From: Verrucomicrobia bacterium UBA1200
GTDB lineage: Bacteria > Verrucomicrobiota > Kiritimatiellia > RFP12 > UBA1067
Assembly (NCBI GenBank): GCA_002309765.1
Contig: DBXY01000052.1
Span: forward strand, 98,094-162,093
Length of the DNA stretch: 64,000 bases
Direction of reading: 5' to 3'
This document shows positions 8,801 through 15,799 of this stretch, piece by piece. The notes below the pieces were generated by a model, which did not search any database, was not told the origin of the DNA, and saw nothing but the letters and a program-made list of their open reading frames with translations. The number at the start of each line of letters is the position of its first letter. Within the stretch, counting starts at the first letter, position 1. Both the position numbers and the translations under genes were made by a program.

Positions 8801-9943
8801 AACAGCGCGGCATTAAGCCAGTTTACCGTGACCGACTCCTCGGACGGCGATCCCGGCATACTGCGCATTTCGGTTGCATCGGGCGCGACACTTGCCAACG
8901 AGGGCGTATCGTTGACCGGAAACCTTAAACTCAAGAAAGAGGGAGAGGGCACATTCTCAGCCGCGAAGGCGGGTCAGGCATATAGCGGCGGCACGGACGT
9001 GGATGCCGGAACCGTTCTCGTTGGTTCGTCTGGCAACGGGCATTTCGGCAGCGGTATCGTCCATATCCCGACTGGAACGACATACGATGCGTACGGCAAT
9101 GCCGATTCTTCCGTGAACCTTGTTCTCGCTGGCGGAAAGATCGCGAATAACGGCGTTAACGCCACGTTACCATCGACACTAAGAATGACGGAAGATTCAA
9201 CCATCGAGTTTGCCGTATTGCCCGCAAACCACGACATGACCATTCCCGCCGGCGCGGTCTGGAATCTCGGCGGAAAGACGCTTTCCGTTGTGATGGACGG
9301 CTACGATCCCGACCTGCAAGTGAGGGACGTTACGATTTCCAACGGGACCTTCACCGTCACCGTCAACACTTACAACAACGAGACGAAGGGGTATGTGCAA
9401 ATCTACAAACTGCGCGGCGGGGACGGGCTGAACCTCGACTTGGGCAACACGTGTCTGCGCCTTTCCTCGGGCGGAGTTGCGACTTCGCAAGTTTGCGACT
9501 TCACGGCGAATCCGCCAGACCAGGCGAATGTGGTGTATAGCTATTCGACGAGCCGGTTGCAGATTTTCGGCACGTATACGCCGCAGACGGTACGCGGATT
9601 GAACATGACGATGATGGACGGCTCGACGTTGGACATTTCGCATTGGTCCGGCGCATACAATTGCGTATTCACAAACCCGAAATACAGCAACAGCGCAAAC
9701 AACACCCTCTGCGATCTCCAATTCTCCGCCGGGACGATTACGGTGAACCTCGCGGGACGGACGGACTTGGAGGAAATCGCAACGAGCGAATCGCCATACA
9801 TCGTCACATGGGAAGACGAGCCGGACACAGGAGTGTCATTCGTGCTTGATCCGGGAACTGCGGCCAGAACATTTGAAATTGCCAAAGAATCGACCGGGCT
9901 TCGCCTCAAGTACAGCGGCGGGACAATCATCATTATGCGCTGA
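5852..9943 (+). CDS. Giant protein 1: secreted phosphodiesterase-like enzyme fused to LamG and beta-strand stalk with GGTIIIMR tail
   Basis: Multidomain surface or secreted protein of 1363 residues. A hydrophobic N-terminal segment (about 16-37) serves as signal or anchor. Residues 42-320 are an alkaline-phosphatase-superfamily domain of the nucleotide pyrophosphatase/phosphodiesterase type: VVMVDG, a likely Ser nucleophile in SSGPNH near 95, DAVDHAGH near 194 and TSDHGGYG near 247. A LamG-like domain follows (about 325-550, ending in IRRIYECGRAG), then a domain with the pattern SDGNAWFDTGIAP (about 650-857), then beta-strand-rich repeats. The last 120 residues form a module shared with giants 4 and 5, ending in GGTIIIMR. 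The ATG at 5852 was preferred to a GTG at 5813 because AGGGA lies about 8 bases upstream. It stands alone behind its own promoter. The natural phosphoester substrate is unknown. Confidence 0.8.
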   Translation: MTAGKMFNKKPFARTDEWGFVAIIIICMAMIPLAMLADGVKRSMSLVVMVDGLRSDAIESGHMPNLEKLRAGKWQSGYKAAWSVTGQITPGSAPSSGPNHVSIATGFNPATHGVTSNTILENGTPSAMPTWLKRVIDAKPGTTALFVYSWSPDGNIAPSEGIESMGDSDNENASALASRLAAANAPDATLYFIDAVDHAGHAGQYYSYTDGYLAAVSTVDGYIGACLNAIASRPTFADEDWLIAVTSDHGGYGTYHGQITVGGHAQTIPIVIAGTNITQGRIPGTPYNFDVAASALHHFGITVAGLQASLRDGAAETVRTLNDGLSVYLSFNESMTDNAVVGSSVTPEIVGSPTLVANGMHGKSMSISTNNVLKLAGSESLSFEDSNRSFAAVVWAKFADRGDAGGDPVIFGNKSWSGNVKGMILTSRKKAGWTSPASGAGVGFNIGSGSGRMDIYPMPTEGASAWTFYAVTYSENGTYTLYQGRSDGTLYWASGQFPAATLASGMPFYIGQDGTGNYSKHFVGEVDDFALWTRGLSHDDIRRIYECGRAGMELGDLLKIEANDAPTMEVSVANGEYTLEFGGRRTMTHELYIAYGADDEGGNKHAWESFDKIADIPMGTTTHSYTVPNALKAANAKFRFFLMQTGSLPYAKEVEYAHSDGNAWFDTGIAPRRDLVAEFDVRLTADNTEWGTGKTDTQTAIYENIFGAFCGTDKRGNYGMCRYRRSGNSNHNKWDRELNTGNNYQFVGSCVNDTDYHVMFSTTDLVINGTSYGSGITAANFIEGGYGITLYRNLKNGAIYDDTMIGYFKTFLLYTPKRKVRDYMPVVDADGTVGMFDAVTGQFQTSEDTALTAGSDCDAARKGWVRCVSEKVYTASDTIPVTATYTGLGSDPLDFTDSANWVCENAYGVMLDGAVPTIDTAVTVAGETAFAVPSGAATPVCASIRFNNATPTNAMDWSGLDFTKVTVNSVIDLKGHTLYLADENSAALSQFTVTDSSDGDPGILRISVASGATLANEGVSLTGNLKLKKEGEGTFSAAKAGQAYSGGTDVDAGTVLVGSSGNGHFGSGIVHIPTGTTYDAYGNADSSVNLVLAGGKIANNGVNATLPSTLRMTEDSTIEFAVLPANHDMTIPAGAVWNLGGKTLSVVMDGYDPDLQVRDVTISNGTFTVTVNTYNNETKGYVQIYKLRGGDGLNLDLGNTCLRLSSGGVATSQVCDFTANPPDQANVVYSYSTSRLQIFGTYTPQTVRGLNMTMMDGSTLDISHWSGAYNCVFTNPKYSNSANNTLCDLQFSAGTITVNLAGRTDLEEIATSESPYIVTWEDEPDTGVSFVLDPGTAARTFEIAKESTGLRLKYSGGTIIIMR

Positions 9944-9982
9944 AAAAAGGCAACGGGGCGTTTGGCAAAAGGCGGAGCCGCG

Positions 9983-10005
9983 CCGCGGATTGACTTTATC
10001 CGCGG
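9983..10005. other. Perfect hairpin overlapping the trmJ stop codon
   Basis: CCGCGGAT (9983-9990) and ATCCGCGG (9998-10005) form an 8-bp stem with a 7-base loop containing the trmJ stop. It lies between the convergent ends of giant 1 and trmJ. There is no T-tract on either side, so intrinsic terminator activity is doubtful. Confidence 0.35.
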
Positions 10006-10739
10006 TCGCGGTTTGGGTCGGCTTTGGATGCCCAATCCGCCTGCCGGGCGACTCCCATCATAATGGACACGTCATCGTCCGAAAAGACCCCGCGGGAGAA
10101 AATCCGCTGGATCCCCTGCATCATGTGGTCGGCTTTGTCGGGCTTCATGAAACCGATTTCCAGCAGCATTCCGCGCCAAATGTCCAACAGTCTCAGCTTA
10201 CGCGCCATTTGCGCGGGTTCGGATTTTTCGACCGGGGGTTCGTATGCGCCCAATGCGGAAAAAAGCTCGTAACAGCAAAGCAGTACCGCCTGGGAAAGGT
10301 TCAAAGAGGTGTAATCGGGATCGACCGGAATGCGTATCAAATGGGTACAGCGGGCGATTTCGTCGTTTACCAAGCCCTTGTCCTCGCGTCCGAAAACCAA
10401 CGCCACCTTGGAGTTGGCCGCCAACTGCAGCAGGGTCGGCGACAATTCTCGCGGGGTCTTCACATGCTGACGGTACAACCCGCCGCGCGCCGTCGTTCCC
10501 ACCACGAACGAGCAGTCGGACACGGACTCTTCAAAAGTCTCGGTTTTTCGGCAACGCTGGAGAATCCCGGTGGCGTGCACCGCCATGCGCTCCGCCTCGG
10601 ACCAATCGTCGCAGAGCCTCGGCGCGGCCAGCACCAAATCGCTGAAACCCATATTGGCCATGGCCCGGCATACCGACCCCACATTGCCACTGTAAAGGGT
10701 ACCGACCAGCACCACCCGGAAATTTGACAGCACGCCCAT
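9996..10739 (-). CDS. trmJ: tRNA/rRNA methyltransferase of the SpoU (SPOUT) superfamily, TrmJ-like
   Basis: Predicted SAM-dependent ribose 2'-O-methyltransferase with a trefoil-knot fold. TrmJ methylates position 32 of tRNAs. The SPOUT motifs are all present: GNVGSVCRAMANMG near the N-terminus (motif 1 with the Asn and Arg), VALVFGREDKGL in the middle (motif 2) and YTSLNLSQAV (motif 3). The length of 247 residues is right for TrmJ, and the C-terminal extension after motif 3 is typical of that group. The start lies 2 bases past the yicC stop, so it is the last gene of the DRTGG, CBS-HATPase, yicC, trmJ operon. The exact RNA target is inferred from the family and not proven. Confidence 0.85.
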   Translation of the reverse strand: MGVLSNFRVVLVGTLYSGNVGSVCRAMANMGFSDLVLAAPRLCDDWSEAERMAVHATGILQRCRKTETFEESVSDCSFVVGTTARGGLYRQHVKTPRELSPTLLQLAANSKVALVFGREDKGLVNDEIARCTHLIRIPVDPDYTSLNLSQAVLLCCYELFSALGAYEPPVEKSEPAQMARKLRLLDIWRGMLLEIGFMKPDKADHMMQGIQRIFSRGVFSDDDVSIMMGVARQADWASKADPNRDRG

Positions 10740-10741
10740 GG

Positions 10742-11623
10742 TTATTCCAAGTTTTGCACCTGCTCGCGGATCGCCTCAACACCGGCTTTGAGCGCAATGA
10801 CGAATTTGGCGATCTCGGCGTCGTTGGCCTTGGAGCCGATGGTGTTGATTTCGCGGAAGAACTCCTGGCAAAGGAAATCCAGCGTTCGACCGCAAGCGGC
10901 CTCTTCGGCGAAGATTTTTTCAGCTTGCATGAAATGGCTTTCCAAGCGGGTAAGTTCTTCGCTAATGTCGCAACGGTCGGCGAACACCGCCACCTCGCGG
11001 GCGACAAGCGCTTGGTCAATCGCTTCTCCGCCGGTTTGCAGCAATTCGTTCAAACGGCGTTCCAACGCCGCCCGGTAAGCTACCGGCACCCGCGGCGCAA
11101 GGTCGCGGATTTTTCCCGCCATGCCGTGAAGCGTGTTGAAACGCTGGCGAAGGTCGGCCACCAGCTCGGCCCCTTCGCGTTCCCGCATTTTGGTCATCTC
11201 CTCAAGGGCGGCGGTGGCGGCCTGTTGAATCAGCGGCCAAAGCTCTTCGGAATCCCGGAGCGACAAACGGAGCCGTAAAATGTCGGGGATTCGGAGCAGG
11301 TCGGAGGAGGTCAAGGTGTCCTTCAACCCCAACTCGCTGGAAATCAGGCGCAGGGATTCCACTTGCTTGCGGATACCGTCCAAAGACGCGGCGGAATAAC
11401 CGCCCGACACCGTCTCCAGCGTGACCGCCCCCTTTATGTAACCGCGATTGACGTAACTGTGAACCAGTTTTTGAAAATCCGCCTCCAGGCAAGCCAACTC
11501 GCGCGGCAGGGTGACGCTGCAATCAAACTGTTTGCGGTTGACCGAACCCAATTCTGCGGTAACTTTGTAAGTTTCATTGGACGCTTCGCCGCGCCCGAAG
11601 CCCGTCATGCTGCGAATGGCCAT
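10742..11623 (-). CDS. yicC: YicC family endoribonuclease
   Basis: Matches the YicC family along its whole length: it opens with the hallmark MAIRSMTGFGRGEA and closes with the conserved block DFLCQEFFREINTIGSKAND. The N-terminal YicC-like domain covers about 1-155 and the C-terminal DUF1732 domain about 205-293. E. coli YicC has been described as an RNase that affects small-RNA stability; that role is carried over from the family. The gene starts one base after the CBS-HATPase stop and ends 2 bases before trmJ, which indicates tight co-expression and probable translational coupling. Confidence 0.93.
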   Translation of the reverse strand: MAIRSMTGFGRGEASNETYKVTAELGSVNRKQFDCSVTLPRELACLEADFQKLVHSYVNRGYIKGAVTLETVSGGYSAASLDGIRKQVESLRLISSELGLKDTLTSSDLLRIPDILRLRLSLRDSEELWPLIQQAATAALEEMTKMREREGAELVADLRQRFNTLHGMAGKIRDLAPRVPVAYRAALERRLNELLQTGGEAIDQALVAREVAVFADRCDISEELTRLESHFMQAEKIFAEEAACGRTLDFLCQEFFREINTIGSKANDAEIAKFVIALKAGVEAIREQVQNLE

Positions 11624-11624
11624 C

Positions 11625-12617
11625 TCACACCTGCTTTTGTTGCGCCTCGGCGATGTTTATCTGCGATTTCACGGTGGTGCCGGATCCTTTGCGGGAGTAA
11701 ATCTCGAACGAATCCGAAACCCGTTTCACGTTTGCCAATCCCATGCCCGCGCCAAACCCGAGCGAACGAATCCACTCGTTGGCGGTAGAGGTGCCGTCGC
11801 GGCACGCCCACTCTACGTCCTCAATGCCGGGGCCGGCGTCGCGGGCGATGATTTCCGACTTGCCGTTGACAATCTCCCAAGTGAGTACCCCGCCGTCGGA
11901 ATGGACGCAAAGGTTGATTTCCAGCTCGTAGGCCGCCACGGCGATCCGCCGAATGATTTTGGGGGCGATGTTACGTTCCTGCAAAAGTTTCTTGATTTGG
12001 TTGGACGCCTTGCCGGCGCGCTCGAAATCATATTTGCAGATCGGGAATTCGCGGTAAACGTAAATCCCGGAGGCGGTGTCGGCATCGACTCCTTTGGCCT
12101 TGCTTTCCAGCCGGTTGAACTCGCGGGAAAGTTCGCGGAGCAAAGTGCGGTTGATGTCGCGCTGGCAAATAATCCCCACCAAACGCTGATCGCGGTTGAT
12201 TACCGGGAACCGCCCGTAATGGTAACGCTCAAAATACCTCAGCGCGAAAGAGAGCGGCATATCATCCTCAAGCACCACCAGCTTGGTGGTCATGTGCTCG
12301 CTGCAGGAATCATTTATGTAACCGCCGCTCAAAGCCCGTATGATGTCGTCAATACTGACCAGTCCGAAAAACCGTCCGTTCTCTTCCACCGGCACTCCGC
12401 TGATTTTGTTCTTGCGCATCAGCTCCTGAATCTCGTGCATGGTGGCGGAACGCGGGACCTTGGTTAAATCCGTGGTCATCACGTCGCGGACTTTCATCCG
12501 CTGGATAAGCTCAAGCAACACCAGCGGTTCGCTGTCATCCGGAGACATCCCGTGGGATGTAGTGGAAAAGGAGTTGGCCGGTTTGTCTCCCGGCGCCGCT
12601 TGAGGTTGCTCAGACAT
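11625..12617 (-). CDS. CBS-domain pair fused to an anti-sigma-factor-like HATPase
   Basis: Two CBS domains occupy about residues 40-165 (VRDVMTTDLTKVPRSATMHE, then a second repeat ending in LVGIICQRDIN). A GHKL ATPase domain of the RsbW/anti-sigma type occupies about 190-320: AAYELEINLCVHSDGG holds the ATP-lid Glu and Asn, followed by DAGPGIEDVE and LGFGAGMGLANVKR. A nucleotide sensor coupled to a serine-kinase-like module is the likely role, probably cytoplasmic. In Firmicutes and related anaerobes such HATPases neighbour DRTGG proteins near redox and hydrogenase genes. Here the DRTGG partner is 7 bases upstream but no hydrogenase gene is in view. The target protein is unknown. Confidence 0.82.
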   Translation of the reverse strand: MSEQPQAAPGDKPANSFSTTSHGMSPDDSEPLVLLELIQRMKVRDVMTTDLTKVPRSATMHEIQELMRKNKISGVPVEENGRFFGLVSIDDIIRALSGGYINDSCSEHMTTKLVVLEDDMPLSFALRYFERYHYGRFPVINRDQRLVGIICQRDINRTLLRELSREFNRLESKAKGVDADTASGIYVYREFPICKYDFERAGKASNQIKKLLQERNIAPKIIRRIAVAAYELEINLCVHSDGGVLTWEIVNGKSEIIARDAGPGIEDVEWACRDGTSTANEWIRSLGFGAGMGLANVKRVSDSFEIYSRKGSGTTVKSQINIAEAQQKQV

Positions 12618-12624
12618 GGTTGCG

Positions 12625-12966
12625 TCACCCGTTTTGCTTTAAAGCTTCATAAACCGCAATGTTGGCCTGGTATTTCGCCAGTTTGCAGGTCATAAGCGTC
12701 ATGTGCAAATCGTTGGCGACGTTGACCATGGATGACGGCAACGGCTTTCCGTTGACCACCACCACCCCCAACGCCCCGACAATCTGAGCCGTGCGCAACA
12801 CCTGGTCGCTCGCCAGCGAGGTCAGCAACAGGATGTCGTCATCGTCAACCACCAGCACATCGCTCATCAAATCTGACGAGACAACGTTTTTTATCGGACG
12901 GTCCAACCCCTCGCCTTTAACCAAAACCTCGGCTTTGAGCGCTTCGGCAATCTCTAAAATCGTCAT
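12625..12966 (-). CDS. DRTGG-domain protein
   Basis: A 113-residue protein that is almost entirely one DRTGG domain, a small alpha/beta domain also found in phosphotransacetylases and HPr-kinase-related proteins. Recognisable elements are the opening MTILEIAEALKAEVL, the SSDLMSDVL segment, ILLLTSLASDQVLRTA, and GALGVVVVNGKPLP. It starts with AAAGGGG about 8 bases upstream of the ATG and heads the operon with the CBS-HATPase, yicC and trmJ. Its function is not established; small stand-alone DRTGG proteins are thought to act as ligand-sensing partners of neighbouring ATPases. Confidence 0.8.
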   Translation of the reverse strand: MTILEIAEALKAEVLVKGEGLDRPIKNVVSSDLMSDVLVVDDDDILLLTSLASDQVLRTAQIVGALGVVVVNGKPLPSSMVNVANDLHMTLMTCKLAKYQANIAVYEALKQNG

Positions 12967-13005
12967 AACTTACCCCTTTTCAGCAATACCCGAAAAACAA
13001 GTGAA

Positions 13006-13034
13006 ATGATACAATAAGCGCGTTTTGTAATCAA
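13006..13034 (-). promoter_or_regulatory. Sigma-70-type promoter for the DRTGG-yicC-trmJ operon
   Basis: TTGATT (13034-13029) and TATCAT (13011-13006) on the minus strand are separated by exactly 17 bp, with a leader of about 33 bases to the ATG at 12966. Confidence 0.55.
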
Positions 13035-13070
13035 GCACAAACGGTGCGGATTTGCGGCTCCGCGGAATCT

Positions 13071-15707
13071 CTACTTGGCAAGCTCCAAAAGCTGTTCCGG
13101 CCAGTCCTTAATGATTTTGGGCGGAACGGCGACTCCGTTCTCCTGCGAATCGTAGGGTTTCCCGCAACCAAGATTCTCCGGATAGGAGACGGCTTTTTTG
13201 ACGGCGGCTTTCGCCGCATTGCGGTCGCCGCGCTTTAGCGCGTCGAGCGCGATACCCCGCCAAGCGTTAACCCACGCCGGAAGGGCGTTGTCGCCGCACT
13301 CCGACGGCAAAAACGTCGTCTTTTCGAGATAATCAACCGTCTCCTGAAAACGCCCGCTCTGCGAAAGCGCGGTGGCGTATGCGAGTTTTACCGGATTCGA
13401 CTCGGGGTAACGGTCAAAACAAGGCGTTATCTCCGCCAAAGCCGACTCCCAATCCCCGGTCTCCGCAAAATGACGGTAAAGCGCATACCCGACACGCCAT
13501 GATCGCTGGAATTTTGCCGCCCGGCGGAGATCGCAAAGCCGCCGATCACCCTTTTCACGCGAGGCGCGGAAAAGATAGAATGTCTCGTCATCGGGTTTGT
13601 CGCCGCACTTTTCAAGCAGCTTGTCCGACCGCTCGCCCCAACCGTTAGCGGCAAATCCGACCGCCGCATAGTACGAGAACTTCCATGAAGGATGGTTCAT
13701 CGCCGCATGGTCAAGCGCGGGAAGCGTCTCACGTCGGAACGGCAGCGCGAAATCAATGGGAGCGGCGGCAACCGCGTCCAGCGTCTTCTTTGTCTCACCA
13801 CCCCGGCCGGTACGGTACAACAGATACGCGAGACGCAACCCGCCGACGGGATTAACCGCCGCGAGACGGAAGAACCTTTCGGCGTCATCGTACAATCCAG
13901 CCTCTTCGTACCAACCGCCGAGGTCAATATAAGTCTGGTACGGAAATTCGCCGCGAACAAATTTCGCGAACGGTTCGGTTGCGGCGTCAACAAGATTCAA
14001 TTCATACCGGGCCGCGTGGAACAGCGGGACACGGTCGAGAATCCGTCGCGCCGTGTCAGCCGCCGCCACCTTGTCGCCGCGTTTGCGGGCGGCGGCGATC
14101 CGCACCAGCCACGCATCAAGATTCAACCCGTTCGCAACAAGCGCGTCTTGCGCCATCTTTGCCGCCTCGTCCCAATGCCCCTCCCGCATCTCCGCTTTAG
14201 CGACAAGAACAAACGCGGAAGCGCGGACCTGCGGCGAATAGGCGGCAAGCCCCAACCGTTCCTTGGCCGTAAGCAAATCGCCCTCCGCGAAGAACGCCTG
14301 CCCGTCGGCAAAGTTCGCCTCCGGATCGTAGGTGTTAACCGCCAATGCGCGTTGCGCGTACCCGTGGGCACCAGCGTAATCGCCGCGCCGCACCGACAAC
14401 GCGGCAAGCTTGTCAAGCGCGGGGGCAAAACACGGTTCGATTTCGAGGCTTTTCAAAAGTTCCTCTTTCGCCTCGGCATCTTTGCGCTGGAACAGCGCCT
14501 GCTCGCCTTTGACATAATGGCCGTAGGCGGAATCCCAGTTGAAACCGTCCGGCATCGCCAGCGGACGCGGAACCGTATTCGTCACGTTCAACCGTTTCGC
14601 CAAGTCAGCGCGATCCCGAACCACGCCCCATTTCTCTTCGAAAGTATCCGTCGCCCCCGGTTCAAAGGCGGGGTGCTTGAAGGGCGTTTTCAGCGTATCG
14701 CCAGGCTGATTGAAACACCGCCCGGATTGCAATTCCGTATATTGGCCATCCGTATCCGTGAGCAAATCCTCCCAGATGCCGCCCTCACGCGACAGCGCCC
14801 AAAGCCAGACCTTTCGGCCGTATTTCTGCGTCACGCCGTTTTCGTGGATCGAACCGATCTTTTTATCCGGCCACCAGACTCCGTAAACAGTATGGTCGCC
14901 GTTCAGCACATGGTATGACTTGTGACTGCCGAAGGCATTCTCCGAATAATTGGAGAGGGTGTGGCCTTGGTCATCGACCGGCCAAGGGTGCGGGTCGCCG
15001 CCATGCCCGATGTAAGACGAACCTGGGAAGAAGAACTCCGGATTACCGTGAGCGGAATAGGCGGCGTTCATCCACTGGTAATATGGCACAGCGAGATTTG
15101 AGCCGTTGAACCAAATGGTGCGCGTTAGGAAATAGTCGGCGTCCGCCGGCAGGTTTACCTCCACCTGCCATGTGGTTCGGCAAATTAACTCCGTGCTGGA
15201 ACAGAAATAACTGACACTACCGTCAGCATTCGTGCGCACGCACCAATCGACCGGCGTGGCGGAAGTAGGAGCGTGCCCGATGATACCGAAGTTGAACTCG
15301 ATTCCACCGGAACACCACGGTCCACGCATTGCGATATTGCGAAACTTCACCGCATGGTTGAAGTAGATGAAATCGTGTCCCGTCACCTTATCTTGCGCCC
15401 CCCACACTTTGCCGCCGATTTCGGGAAGGATCGTCACCTTGATCCGGTTATTTTCCAATATGACCGCTTTCCACTTTCGGGAAACGCTTTTTTCGTTTGT
15501 TCCGTGGAAAAAGAAATACGGATATCGCGATTCCCCCGTGGCCGGGACCGGATCGGAATCAAAGAACTGATAAGTGGGCAACTCTATCTCCGTCTCAGTC
15601 ACGGTTGCGGCGGAAAATGTCCGCACCTTGTTGGGATGGCCATTCTCGTCCGCCCCCGCACAAATCGCAAAACACGCGCAAATTGCCAGTATCCGGAGTT
15701 TCTTCAT
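13071..15707 (-). CDS. Secreted DUF5107 protein with C-terminal TPR-like repeats
   Basis: Begins with a classical signal peptide (MKKLRILAICACFAICAGA). The first half, about residues 30-390, is a DUF5107-type beta-sandwich domain resembling the mutarotase/galactose-binding fold used by carbohydrate-active proteins: NNRIKVTILPEIGGKVWG, GGIEFNFGIIGHAPTSAT and WVYGVWW-like elements are visible. The second half (about 400-875) is helical and TPR-like, with repeats such as EAKEELLKSLEIEPCFAPAL and GDYAGAHGYAQRALAVN. DUF5107-TPR proteins are common near polysaccharide-degradation genes, and some relatives are glycoside-hydrolase-like. No reaction can be assigned. The ATG at 15707 was chosen over 15728 because AAAGGGG lies about 8 bases before it and it opens directly into the signal peptide. 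Confidence 0.82.
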   Translation of the reverse strand: MKKLRILAICACFAICAGADENGHPNKVRTFSAATVTETEIELPTYQFFDSDPVPATGESRYPYFFFHGTNEKSVSRKWKAVILENNRIKVTILPEIGGKVWGAQDKVTGHDFIYFNHAVKFRNIAMRGPWCSGGIEFNFGIIGHAPTSATPVDWCVRTNADGSVSYFCSSTELICRTTWQVEVNLPADADYFLTRTIWFNGSNLAVPYYQWMNAAYSAHGNPEFFFPGSSYIGHGGDPHPWPVDDQGHTLSNYSENAFGSHKSYHVLNGDHTVYGVWWPDKKIGSIHENGVTQKYGRKVWLWALSREGGIWEDLLTDTDGQYTELQSGRCFNQPGDTLKTPFKHPAFEPGATDTFEEKWGVVRDRADLAKRLNVTNTVPRPLAMPDGFNWDSAYGHYVKGEQALFQRKDAEAKEELLKSLEIEPCFAPALDKLAALSVRRGDYAGAHGYAQRALAVNTYDPEANFADGQAFFAEGDLLTAKERLGLAAYSPQVRASAFVLVAKAEMREGHWDEAAKMAQDALVANGLNLDAWLVRIAAARKRGDKVAAADTARRILDRVPLFHAARYELNLVDAATEPFAKFVRGEFPYQTYIDLGGWYEEAGLYDDAERFFRLAAVNPVGGLRLAYLLYRTGRGGETKKTLDAVAAAPIDFALPFRRETLPALDHAAMNHPSWKFSYYAAVGFAANGWGERSDKLLEKCGDKPDDETFYLFRASREKGDRRLCDLRRAAKFQRSWRVGYALYRHFAETGDWESALAEITPCFDRYPESNPVKLAYATALSQSGRFQETVDYLEKTTFLPSECGDNALPAWVNAWRGIALDALKRGDRNAAKAAVKKAVSYPENLGCGKPYDSQENGVAVPPKIIKDWPEQLLELAK

Positions 15708-15762
15708 ACTTCTCGCCCCTTTCGCCATACCTTACGAAGCACTTCCCCTTCATCGGTGCGGA

Positions 15763-15791
15763 ATCATATCAAACCATGCGCAATTCCGCAA
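15763..15791 (-). promoter_or_regulatory. Possible promoter for the DUF5107 gene
   Basis: TTGCGG (15791-15786) and TATGAT (15768-15763) on the minus strand are 17 bp apart, immediately past the end of the GT4 gene. The -35 element is a weak match. Confidence 0.38.
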
Positions 15792-15799
15792 CGATGAAA

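Noticed and set aside
9911..9943. PEP-CTERM or LPXTG sorting signal on the giant proteins
   Set aside because: No PEP or LPXTG motif, no long transmembrane helix and no basic cluster; only a short uncharged strand and one final Arg.
9983..10005. Intrinsic terminator between giant 1 and trmJ
   Set aside because: Good stem but no T-tract on either strand; listed only as a hairpin.
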